Origin: Opitutaceae bacterium
GTDB lineage: Bacteria > Verrucomicrobiota > Verrucomicrobiia > Opitutales > Opitutaceae
Length of the DNA stretch: 64,000 nt
Assembly (NCBI GenBank): GCA_027490995.1
Contig: JAIXWY010000003.1
Location: 124,001-188,000, forward strand
Reading direction: 5' to 3'
The position numbers were made by a program, and so were the translations under genes. This document shows, piece after piece, positions 1 through 7,784 of the stretch. Every line of letters begins with the position of its first letter. Position 1 is the first letter of the stretch. Under the pieces are notes generated by a model. The model did not search any database and was not told where the DNA came from. It worked only from the letters and a program-made list of their open reading frames with translations.

Positions 1-1
1 G

Positions 2-2794
2 GCCCAGACGGCAGCGCGGTCGGGTCGCTGGGCTCACGAGACGAGCCGCCTGACCCCGGATCCCGCGGTGGTTTGGGGTCGGTTGGAGAACGGCTTTCGG
101 TACGCGCTGCGTCCCCATACTGGCGTCCCTGGCCGGGTGGTGCTGCAGCTGGTCGTGCTGTCCGGCTCGCTGGACGAACGGCCGGACGAGCGAGGGATGG
201 CGCATTATCTGGAGCATCTGGCCTTTGGTGGGACCGCGGATTTCCTGCCGGGACAGATGGTCCTGCTCTTCCAGCGGCTCGGCATGGAATACGGCAGCGA
301 CGTCAATGCGCAGACGACCTTTGATTCAACCGTCTACCGATTGGATTACCGGACGGCCGACCCGCTGCTGTTGCGCGACGGGTTGAGACTCTTTCGGGGC
401 TTCGCGGATGGCCTGTCGCTCGACCCGCAGGTGATCGAGCGGGAGCGGCGGGTGGTGTTGGCCGAGTTGCGGCTCCGCAACACGTTGGCCGGCCGTCGGG
501 AGTTGGCCTCCCTGCCCGTGGTGTTTCGCGGTCTGACCTTCCCCGACCGCAGCCCGGGTGGGAGTGAGGAGCAGATCGCGCGGTTCACGCGGGAACAGTT
601 CGAGGCGTTTTACCGCCGCAATTACCGACCGGACCTGATGGTCTTGGTGGTGACGGGAGACGTCGCGGTGCCGGAGCTGGAGGCGGAGATTCGGGCGCGC
701 TTTGGTGGCATGGCCCGTCCGGCGGGCCCGCCGCCCGTGCGGGAGGAGGGCCGCCTGAATGCGCGATCCCTGCGCGCCGGCGTCCTTCCGTTGGCGGGAA
801 TGTCGGCGGCGGCGGTGGAAGCCGCGACCGTGGTGACGCGGCCCAGCGCGGCGGAGACGCAAGCGCAGCGGGAAGAAGAGCAGAAGCGCGACTTTGTCAT
901 GCGCCTCTTTGCGGCTCGATTGGAGGCGGAAGGTGCCGGTGAAGCCGGAGTAGAGGCGGGGTACAGCGAATTGCTCGGGCAAGGCGTCGCGACGGTGCGG
1001 GCGATGGTCCCGGCACCGGCTTGGGCGGGCGGCCTGACTGCGATCGACACGAGCGTCCGCCGAGCGCTGGAGCAGGGCTTCGAGGTGACCGAACTGGCGG
1101 AGGCGCGTCGGGAGGAACTGCGCCGGATCGGCCTTTTGCGGGAGCAGTTGGCGACGCTGGATCCATCCGTCTTGGCAGACGCCTTGGTAGAATCGATTAC
1201 CGAGCACCGCGTCTTCGTTGGGTTGGAGCAGTCGCTGGCGTGGCGCACCGCGTGGCTGGAGACTTTTGGCCCGGCCGAGGCGCAGCAGGTGTTCCGGCGC
1301 CTCTGGCTGCCGGGGACGATGGCCTTTCATGTTTCGGGTGGAGTGGGAGTGGAGTTGAAGCCGCAGAGGGTGCTGGATGAGGTGGCCAAGGCCCGGCGCG
1401 GCCGCGTCGCCGCGCTGCCCCCGAGGCCCCCGGAAGAACGCATCCCCTATCGCTTGCCGAACTGGGGACCGGACGGTGACGTGGTGGTGCGAACGGAGCT
1501 GCCGACGTTGGGGGCGGCGCTGCTCCGCTTCCGCAATGAGGTCCGCCTGAACGTGGTGTCGCGACGGCAGGAGCCCGGCCTCGTCCACCTCGTGGTGAGG
1601 GTAGGTTCCGGCCTTCTGGAGATGCCGGGTACGCGACCGGCGTTGAAGGAATTCGGCCTCAACACGGTGCTCGCCAGTGGCACCGAGCATCTCCGCGGGG
1701 AGACCCTTCGGGCGCTGGTCGGACAGCGCTTTCTTGAGTTCAGCTTCGATGTGGCAGACCGAGACGCGTTCGCGTTTCGAGCCACGGTGCCGGTGGATGA
1801 GGTGTCGACCTTCCTCGGCGTGGTGGCGGACATCCTCTACCGCCCGCGCTTCAGCAGCCTTGCCCACGCCGAGCAGCGCATGAACGCGGCGATGGGCCGC
1901 ATGGCGGGGAGCGCGGGTATGGGTGATGGCATGCGCGCGCTGAACGATCGCCTCTTCCGCGGTGACGCGCGTTTCACGTCGGGCTCGCCGCTCGATTACA
2001 TCGCCATGAGCGCAGAGGACGTGCGGCGCTGGATGGAGCCGTCGCTTGCTCGTGGTTACGTGGAGGCCACGGTCGTCGGTGACATCTCAGAGGCTGCCGC
2101 CGTCGCGGCGGTGGCTCGGACCCTCGGTGCGCTTCCCCCGCGGGCGGCGGAGAAGACCACGACGGGCCCGGTCAAGCCGGTGCAAGTGACCGCTCGGCCG
2201 GGCTTTGAGCGGATCGAGTTCACCGGTGAACAGAACACCGGATTGGTCATCGGCACCTGGCCCACCAACGACCTCCGTGAGGTCAGGGATCAGGCGGCAC
2301 TGGAGATTCTCACGAAGATTCTCGAACTCCGCGTCCGCGCCGAAGTGCGCGAGCGGCTCGGGTTGGCCTATTCACCCTCCGCGAGCCTGACGGCCTTCGA
2401 TGGATTTCCTGGCTTCGCGTTGCTGCAGACCCAGATCGACTGTGACCCTGCGGATACCGAACGCGTGGCTCGACTGGTCGAGCAGATTGGAGCCGAACTC
2501 GCTTCCGGCGGGATCGACGAGGGTGAATTCATCGGTTCCCGAGGCATTCTGAAAAGCCAACTGCAGCGCTCTTTCCGCGAGAACGGATTCCTCGTCAACC
2601 TGCTCAGCCGGGCCCAAGAACGCCCTGAGGAAAGGGAGCAGATCCTTGGGTTGGCGGAGGGCCTGATCGATGGTGTCGAGCGGGCTGACGTGGAGCGCTG
2701 GGCGGCTGCCCTCCTCAAGCCCGGGAACTGCCGAGCGGCCGCCGTGGTACCGAAGGCGTTCATCGGCGTCTACCAACTCTCCGAGCAGCCTTAG
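2..2794 (+). CDS. M16 (pitrilysin-type) zinc metallopeptidase, 5'-truncated by window edge
   Basis: Zinc-dependent peptidase of family M16, probably periplasmic or outer-membrane associated as for PqqL-like relatives. The inverted zinc motif HYLEH is visible about 70 residues into the visible part, and a downstream acidic ligand lies in the segment ending VVLAE, some 80 residues later. The remaining ~750 residues have the two-fold M16 repeat organisation, including the substrate-binding half with R/Y-rich segments near the end (LGLAYSPSA). Only the first half carries HxxEH, as expected. A GTG at 68 is possible as a start, but the frame stays open to base 2 and reads a plausible N-terminal extension (ending DPAVVWGRLENG), so the true start, and probably a signal peptide, lies outside the window. 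Alone and convergent with the gene at 3225-6254. Confidence 0.88.
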   Translation, partial: AQTAARSGRWAHETSRLTPDPAVVWGRLENGFRYALRPHTGVPGRVVLQLVVLSGSLDERPDERGMAHYLEHLAFGGTADFLPGQMVLLFQRLGMEYGSDVNAQTTFDSTVYRLDYRTADPLLLRDGLRLFRGFADGLSLDPQVIERERRVVLAELRLRNTLAGRRELASLPVVFRGLTFPDRSPGGSEEQIARFTREQFEAFYRRNYRPDLMVLVVTGDVAVPELEAEIRARFGGMARPAGPPPVREEGRLNARSLRAGVLPLAGMSAAAVEAATVVTRPSAAETQAQREEEQKRDFVMRLFAARLEAEGAGEAGVEAGYSELLGQGVATVRAMVPAPAWAGGLTAIDTSVRRALEQGFEVTELAEARREELRRIGLLREQLATLDPSVLADALVESITEHRVFVGLEQSLAWRTAWLETFGPAEAQQVFRRLWLPGTMAFHVSGGVGVELKPQRVLDEVAKARRGRVAALPPRPPEERIPYRLPNWGPDGDVVVRTELPTLGAALLRFRNEVRLNVVSRRQEPGLVHLVVRVGSGLLEMPGTRPALKEFGLNTVLASGTEHLRGETLRALVGQRFLEFSFDVADRDAFAFRATVPVDEVSTFLGVVADILYRPRFSSLAHAEQRMNAAMGRMAGSAGMGDGMRALNDRLFRGDARFTSGSPLDYIAMSAEDVRRWMEPSLARGYVEATVVGDISEAAAVAAVARTLGALPPRAAEKTTTGPVKPVQVTARPGFERIEFTGEQNTGLVIGTWPTNDLREVRDQAALEILTKILELRVRAEVRERLGLAYSPSASLTAFDGFPGFALLQTQIDCDPADTERVARLVEQIGAELASGGIDEGEFIGSRGILKSQLQRSFRENGFLVNLLSRAQERPEEREQILGLAEGLIDGVERADVERWAAALLKPGNCRAAAVVPKAFIGVYQLSEQP

Positions 2795-3224
2795 GCTGAG
2801 GGAGTACAGCCCTGATTTGGTAGTGTTTTTATCACCACGCGTGAGGTGAGGACCGCAGCGACCTGGGCATTTTTCCCGGAAAAAATGCAGGCTGCTTCGG
2901 CGGCGGGGTGAGGGAGTAGCGCGCACGATGGGCGATCCGACGGATCGCCAAGCCCATGTTAACGAATGGGTTTCACTCTGTTACACCGCGCCAGAGCGAG
3001 GAGATCGGGCAGCCCGACGCCTGCAACGTATCCATTTTTAGGAGTGCCGCATCAGTTCTAGTCGGACCCGCCGCCGCCTCCCGGTGGGTGAGGGGCGGCC
3101 CCGTGGGTCGAGGCAGAATCGCGGTGGCGCGGCGTGGTGCGTCGCGCAGCGCCGCGGCGGGAATTGGCCGCGGCACCGACCTAAGCGGTGCCGTAGAAAC
3201 GGCGTGGACCGGGCGTGCGTCGGT
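2795..3224. other. Convergent intergenic region (430 bases)
   Basis: No credible gene is seen here. It separates the M16 peptidase (plus) from the multi-thioredoxin gene (minus), which both end into it. The only structure I can support is the inverted repeat at 2928-2957. The remainder is GC-rich sequence without recognisable repeats or RNA-gene signatures. Confidence 0.6.
2928..2957. terminator. Inverted repeat, possible bidirectional terminator
   Basis: GGCGATCC (2931-2938) and GGATCGCC (2942-2949) form a perfect 8-bp stem with a 3-base loop. An alternative outer pairing joins ATGGGC (2928-2933) to GCCCAT (2952-2957). It lies between two convergent genes. There is no T-tract, so intrinsic termination is inferred from position and stem strength only. 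Confidence 0.35.
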
Positions 3225-6200
3225 TCAGTTGCCGCGCATCGCGTTGCGACGCTTCACGTCCTCAGCGCCCTTGGCGACGATCTCGGGGGCGACCTTGATG
3301 CCGGCCTTGGCGAGGGCGGCGTCGAGGATGACCTCGCCCTCCATATAGCCCGTGACGATCTCGACGATCTTGCCCTCGCGATCGATGACGAACTGGCACG
3401 GAATACCGCCTACCCCGTAGAGCGTGCGGGAGATATTTTTGTCTCCGCGTTCCGCTTTGTCATGGCTCCAGAGAATGTCGGGGTACTTGGCCTGATTGGC
3501 GCGTACCCAGCGCTCGAAGGCGCCGCGAGTATCGCTGGTGCAGGAGCCGAGGACGACGACGCCCTGGTCCTTGTACTGAGCGGCGACCTTCTGCGTATGC
3601 GGCATGGCAGCCATGCAGGGGCCGCACCACGTGGCCCAGAAATCGAGGATGACGACCTTGCCCTTGAAGTCAGAAAGACGGACATCCTTGCCGGCGAGAT
3701 CCTGGGTGGTGAAGTCCGGGGCGGTCGCGCCGACTTTGAGCATCTCGCGGCGGGGGGGCGGCGGGGCATCCTTGGATTCTTCGCGGGTGAAGACACGCGT
3801 CGGCTGATCCTCGGCGGCAAGCGTGATGCCGGCGCGGAGGAGAAGATTGCCGAGGGACTCCTTGATGCGAGGACCGGTGCCGACGCAGAACCCGACCACG
3901 CGACCTTGAGCGTCGATCACGATCGTGTGCGGCAAAGGGGCCATCATGCCGCCGGCGAGCTTCATCGGGACCACCTTGTCCATGTGGGCGCGTTGAACTG
4001 CCGAGAAAGCTTTCTTTTCCTCGTCTGTCATTGCGTTGAAGTCCTTGTCGGGCCGCGGACCGGAGCCAGCAGGATCGTAGACAATGGGGAACGCCACGCT
4101 GGCGGCGCTAGCGGCCCGCCAAGCGAGGTAGCCGTCCCGGTTGCCGTAAGCGGCGAGACCGAGGACCTGGAAGGGCTGGTCAGCGTAGCGCTTGGTGTAG
4201 CCGTTGAGGAACGTGATCGCATCTTCGCCGGGGCCCTGCGTGGCGCCCCAGACGGTGATCACGGTGACCTTGCCCGCGGTGACGCTGCTGAGGGAGACGG
4301 GTTTCCCGTCGGCGTTCTCGACCGTGACCTCGGGCAGAGTTTGGCCGTTGGCCGTGCGGAGGTAGCTCTCGCGGAACTGCGGCTTCTTGGCGGCCTCGAT
4401 CGCGGCGGCCGCACGCTCCTTCTCGGCGTCGGCGGCGTCGGCGAGTTGCTGCCGACCGCGCGCGACGATGGCGGGGTCGACCTTGACGCCGACGGAGGCG
4501 AGGGCGGCCTCGGCGCGGGCGTCGTCCTTGCCGTTGTTGCCTACGAGAGCGGCGGCGATCTTGCCGTCGCGGCCGATGACGAACTGCGTCGGAATGCCGG
4601 TCACGCCGTAGAGGCTGGCGGAGGCACGCTGCTCAAAGTTCGGGGTGTTGCGCGCGTTGGGATCGAAGACGAATTGGAGATTCGGGTATTTCGGCTGGTT
4701 CTTCGGAATCCATTGCTTGAACGCCTCGATCGTGTCGCTGGTGCCCGACGCGAGTAGAACCACATCCTGGTCCTTGTAGCGGGCCGCGATCTCCTGAGCG
4801 TGCGGGAACGACGCGATGCAGGGTCCGCACCACGTGGCCCAGAAGTCGAGGATGACGACCTTGCCCTTGAAGTCGGAAAGGCGGACCTCGCGGCCGGTGA
4901 CATCCTGCATGACGAAATCGGGGGCGACTGCGCCGGGAGCGAGCAGCGCGGGGCGCGGGGAGGTGGCCGCGGCGGTGGACGGAGCGCCGGCGGGTGGAGC
5001 CATGATTGCGGCGGCGGGTCGGGTAGTGGCATTCCCGGCGGCGGCTTTTTCCTGTTCGGCGTGGAAGGTGTCGAGCACGCCGCGGAGAAGGGTGGCGTCG
5101 GCCTCGGTCAGGCGGATCCCGGCGCGGGCGATCGGTTCGCGGAGCCAGCCGGAGACCTTCGGACCGGCGCCGACGATGCCGCCCACGAGAGAGCCGTCCT
5201 TGCGAACGACCGCATAGGCGGGGAAGAGGCCGATGCCGAACTGGGTGTTGGCGGCGCTTTCGAGGAAGGCTTTGCCGGCGGGATCCCAGGACGCGGTGAA
5301 GCCAGCGTTGGCGATCTTTTCCCGATCGTACCAGGCATCAAACTCGGCCTTCTCGGTCGCGACGTTGATCGCCCAGACCTTCAGGCCTTGGTCGGCGTAG
5401 GCTGCCTGAATCGCGGCGACATCGGCGACGGGCGAGCGGGCGCCAGTCCAGAACGCGATGAAGACCGGTGAATCCTTGAAGCTGGAGAGGCGGATCTCTT
5501 TCCCATCACGGCCCTGGACGGCGAAGTCCGGGACGACGTCGCCGGACGACAAACGGCCGATGCGGGCGGTCGGCAGGGTCCGAGCACGTGTCGCCATGGT
5601 CTTGCCCATGGCCGGAATGACCTTCGGGCGGGCATCGGCGGCGACCTCGGGCGGCAGGTGAGACGTATCGATGGGTAGCCCGGCCTTCGCGAGGAGACGG
5701 GTGACGTGGGGGTTTTCGCCCGCGCCGCCGCCCGTGGTCGTTCCGATGATGCGGCCGTCCTTTCCGATCATGAACAGCGAGGGAAAGCCGGAGACGTGGT
5801 ATTGAGTATTGAAGACTGATTTAGCCCAACCATCGCGCCCGGCCGGGTCGAAGGCTGTGCGGAACGCATACTTGGCGCCGTTGCGCTTCACCCAGCCGTC
5901 ATAGGCCTCCGGCGAGTCGTTTGCGCACACGGCAAGGAGCACGAAGTCATTGGCCGCAAACTTCTTTGCGAGTTCGTGGTGGTGCGGCATGGCGGCGACG
6001 CACGGACCGCACCAGGTCGCCCAGATATCGAGCAGCACGAGCTTACCCCGCAGGTCTGACAGGCGGAGCGTCTGTCCGTCGGGCGTACGCACGGCGAAGT
6101 CAGGGGCGAGATCGCCTGGCTGTAGGCGTGGCGGCATGGCCGATGGGGCGGCCACGGCCGGGGCGGGCTGGGCCAGCCCGGCGAGCGGCGCGAGGAGCAG

Positions 6201-6254
6201 CCCGAAGGCAAGCAGCGCAGTGAGAGGGCGGAATGGGCTGAGGAGACGTTGCAT
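3225..6254 (-). CDS. Exported protein with five tandem thioredoxin-like (TlpA/redoxin) domains, alternating intact and degenerate active sites
   Basis: A 1009-residue protein with a signal peptide (hydrophobic LTALLAFGLLL, cleavage after GLAQ). Five TlpA/AhpC-like modules follow, each with a PDF segment, a strand ending in FW or similar, and a cis-Pro/FVIGxDG segment. Modules 1, 3 and 5 carry WCGPC (C82/C85, C476/C479, C877/C880). In modules 2 and 4 the CGPC is replaced by RSPV (273-276) and QGPG (673-676). Ala/Pro-rich linkers join modules. The family reduces or isomerises periplasmic disulfides, so thiol-disulfide exchange in the periplasm is likely, with DsbD (7785-10100) as a possible electron donor. 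The ATG at 6254 is preferred because it begins an ideal signal peptide; a TTG ten codons upstream is possible. Divergent from the cysteine synthase gene. Confidence 0.87.
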   Translation of the reverse strand: MQRLLSPFRPLTALLAFGLLLAPLAGLAQPAPAVAAPSAMPPRLQPGDLAPDFAVRTPDGQTLRLSDLRGKLVLLDIWATWCGPCVAAMPHHHELAKKFAANDFVLLAVCANDSPEAYDGWVKRNGAKYAFRTAFDPAGRDGWAKSVFNTQYHVSGFPSLFMIGKDGRIIGTTTGGGAGENPHVTRLLAKAGLPIDTSHLPPEVAADARPKVIPAMGKTMATRARTLPTARIGRLSSGDVVPDFAVQGRDGKEIRLSSFKDSPVFIAFWTGARSPVADVAAIQAAYADQGLKVWAINVATEKAEFDAWYDREKIANAGFTASWDPAGKAFLESAANTQFGIGLFPAYAVVRKDGSLVGGIVGAGPKVSGWLREPIARAGIRLTEADATLLRGVLDTFHAEQEKAAAGNATTRPAAAIMAPPAGAPSTAAATSPRPALLAPGAVAPDFVMQDVTGREVRLSDFKGKVVILDFWATWCGPCIASFPHAQEIAARYKDQDVVLLASGTSDTIEAFKQWIPKNQPKYPNLQFVFDPNARNTPNFEQRASASLYGVTGIPTQFVIGRDGKIAAALVGNNGKDDARAEAALASVGVKVDPAIVARGRQQLADAADAEKERAAAAIEAAKKPQFRESYLRTANGQTLPEVTVENADGKPVSLSSVTAGKVTVITVWGATQGPGEDAITFLNGYTKRYADQPFQVLGLAAYGNRDGYLAWRAASAASVAFPIVYDPAGSGPRPDKDFNAMTDEEKKAFSAVQRAHMDKVVPMKLAGGMMAPLPHTIVIDAQGRVVGFCVGTGPRIKESLGNLLLRAGITLAAEDQPTRVFTREESKDAPPPPRREMLKVGATAPDFTTQDLAGKDVRLSDFKGKVVILDFWATWCGPCMAAMPHTQKVAAQYKDQGVVVLGSCTSDTRGAFERWVRANQAKYPDILWSHDKAERGDKNISRTLYGVGGIPCQFVIDREGKIVEIVTGYMEGEVILDAALAKAGIKVAPEIVAKGAEDVKRRNAMRGN

Positions 6255-6566
6255 GAGCCGGAAGAGGATAAAGTGAGAAGACAAAGGCGGTGCGCCGGGG
6301 AGCCAGACGTCGGGCGATACCGTCCGTCGGGCGGGGATCGTGAGTGCGAGGGAAAGCGCGCTGCGATGCGCGTTGGGTTGACGGAAGAAGGAGGGTCGGT
6401 GGCGGAGGGCTTAAAGTCGACCTCGTAAATTCGGGGTTCCGACGGGCCGCCACATTGGCGCAGGACGCGCGACGGGGAGTTTTTCTCTAGAGCGTTCTGG
6501 AAAAAAGTTTCGAGAGGATGGATCGGGGTTGGCTCACGGCATTCGGTGGCTGAGGATGAGTCCCGC
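6255..6566. promoter_or_regulatory. Divergent intergenic region between the multi-thioredoxin and cysteine synthase genes
   Basis: About 310 bases that must hold promoters in both directions. I find no convincing -35/-10 pair. One A/T-rich imperfect inverted repeat stands out at 6480-6505: TTTTTC and GAAAAA arms around an inner AGA/TCT pairing. Its role as an operator or terminator is unproven. Confidence 0.35.
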
Positions 6567-7544
6567 ATGGCTTCCCGAGGTTCCGCACCGTCTCCCGCCC
6601 GCGCCGCCCCCGCCCGCCCGCGCGCTCATCCGGTGCTGTCCCTGATTGGGAACACGCCCCTGATTCCGCTCCGGTTCGAGCCGGAGGGCGTCACGTTGCA
6701 CGCGAAGTGCGAGTTCATGAACCCCAGCGGATCGATCAAAGATCGTCTGGCCCTCACGATCCTGAGCGATGCGCGGCGACGGGGCTGGTTGCGGCCGGGC
6801 ACCACGATCCTTGAGTGCACCAGTGGCAATACGGGCATCGCGCTCGCGATGGTCGGGGCCGTTTACGGGGTACCCGTCAGGATTCTGATGTCGGATACCG
6901 CCAGCGTCGAACGGCGTCACCTCATGCGGCACTTCGGGGCTGAGTTGCAGCTCTTCAAGGCGGACCGTGGCTACGTCACCGGCATCGAACTCGCTGAAGA
7001 GATGGCGCGAAAGGACCCCCGTTACTTTCTGCCGCGTCAGTTCGCCAACCCGCTCAACGCCGTCGATCATCTCCGACACACCGGCCGCGAAATTCTCGCG
7101 CAAATGCAGGGCCGGGTCGACGCCTTCGTCAGCGGCTACGGCACGGGCGGGACGCTCAACGGCGTCAGCCGGGCGTTGCGCCGGGTGTGTCCGAAGGTAC
7201 GGATCGTGGCGATGGAGCCGGCGGAAGCGGCCATGCTTTCCGGCGAATCTCCCTGCTGCCACAGCATCGAGGGTGTCGCGGGTGGTTATCTCCCGCCGCT
7301 GCTCCAAACGGCCCGGGTGGATGCGCAGGAGAAGGTTCCGAGCGCGGAAGCGCTGGCCATGACCCAACGCCTGGCGCGGGAGTTTGGTTTGCTCGTCGGT
7401 ACGTCGTCGGGCGCGAACGTGATCGCCGCTCTGCGCACGGCGCAGGGCCTGCGGCGGGGGGCGCGGGTGGTGACGATCCTCTGTGACCGGGCGGAGCGCT
7501 ACTACTCGACCCGTCTTTTTACGGGCGGGGGAGCGGTGGCTTGA
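6567..7544 (+). CDS. cysK: PLP-dependent cysteine synthase family protein
   Basis: Cytosolic PLP enzyme of the O-acetylserine sulfhydrylase / cystathionine beta-synthase fold, expected to make cysteine from O-acetylserine and sulfide. The PLP lysine lies in PSGSIKDR, the substrate loop is TSGNTG, and the phosphate-binding loop is GYGTGGT. Length (~325 residues) fits CysK/CysM. A Ser in GTSSGAN near the C-terminus matches the PLP-N1 contact of the family. The ATG at 6567 has GAGGA ten bases upstream; an in-frame GTG at 6546 would add seven residues. CysK, CysM and related beta-replacing enzymes cannot be separated from these motifs, so the symbol is provisional. Next downstream on the strand is dsbD. 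Confidence 0.82.
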   Translation: MASRGSAPSPARAAPARPRAHPVLSLIGNTPLIPLRFEPEGVTLHAKCEFMNPSGSIKDRLALTILSDARRRGWLRPGTTILECTSGNTGIALAMVGAVYGVPVRILMSDTASVERRHLMRHFGAELQLFKADRGYVTGIELAEEMARKDPRYFLPRQFANPLNAVDHLRHTGREILAQMQGRVDAFVSGYGTGGTLNGVSRALRRVCPKVRIVAMEPAEAAMLSGESPCCHSIEGVAGGYLPPLLQTARVDAQEKVPSAEALAMTQRLAREFGLLVGTSSGANVIAALRTAQGLRRGARVVTILCDRAERYYSTRLFTGGGAVA

Positions 7545-7698
7545 TCGTCCGGGCGAACTCTGCCGGCAGTGGGAGGGTGAGCCGACGGCTGCGAAAAGGT
7601 CGGAACCCGGCAATGCTCGGCGGGGTCTCCGAAACCCTCACCCCGACGCCGACGCGGGATCCATGCGTGATGGGCCATCGTCTCCGTCGTTGTTGCCG

Positions 7699-7715
7699 GG
7701 CTGGGTGACCCAGCC
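7699..7715. terminator. Strong hairpin after cysteine synthase gene
   Basis: GGCTGGG and CCCAGCC form a perfect 7-bp stem with a TGA loop, 155 bases after the cysteine synthase stop and 70 bases before dsbD. There is no following T-run, so this may be a terminator or a leader structure of dsbD. Confidence 0.35.
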
Positions 7716-7784
7716 GCCCGCTCAAATCCCTGGGGTCCGCGCTTCAGCTCTTTGCTTCCGCCCCTGAAACCCTTACGTTGCCTC

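Noticed and set aside
326-1867. Long open frame on the minus strand opposite the M16 peptidase (about 513 codons)
   Set aside because: It is His/Arg/Gln-rich with no recognisable family and lies wholly antisense to a clear enzyme. It is a by-product of very high GC at third codon positions.
3084-4757. 557-codon open frame on the plus strand opposite the multi-thioredoxin gene
   Set aside because: Gly/Asp/Val/Ala-rich composition typical of an antisense shadow; the minus strand encodes repeated thioredoxin motifs.
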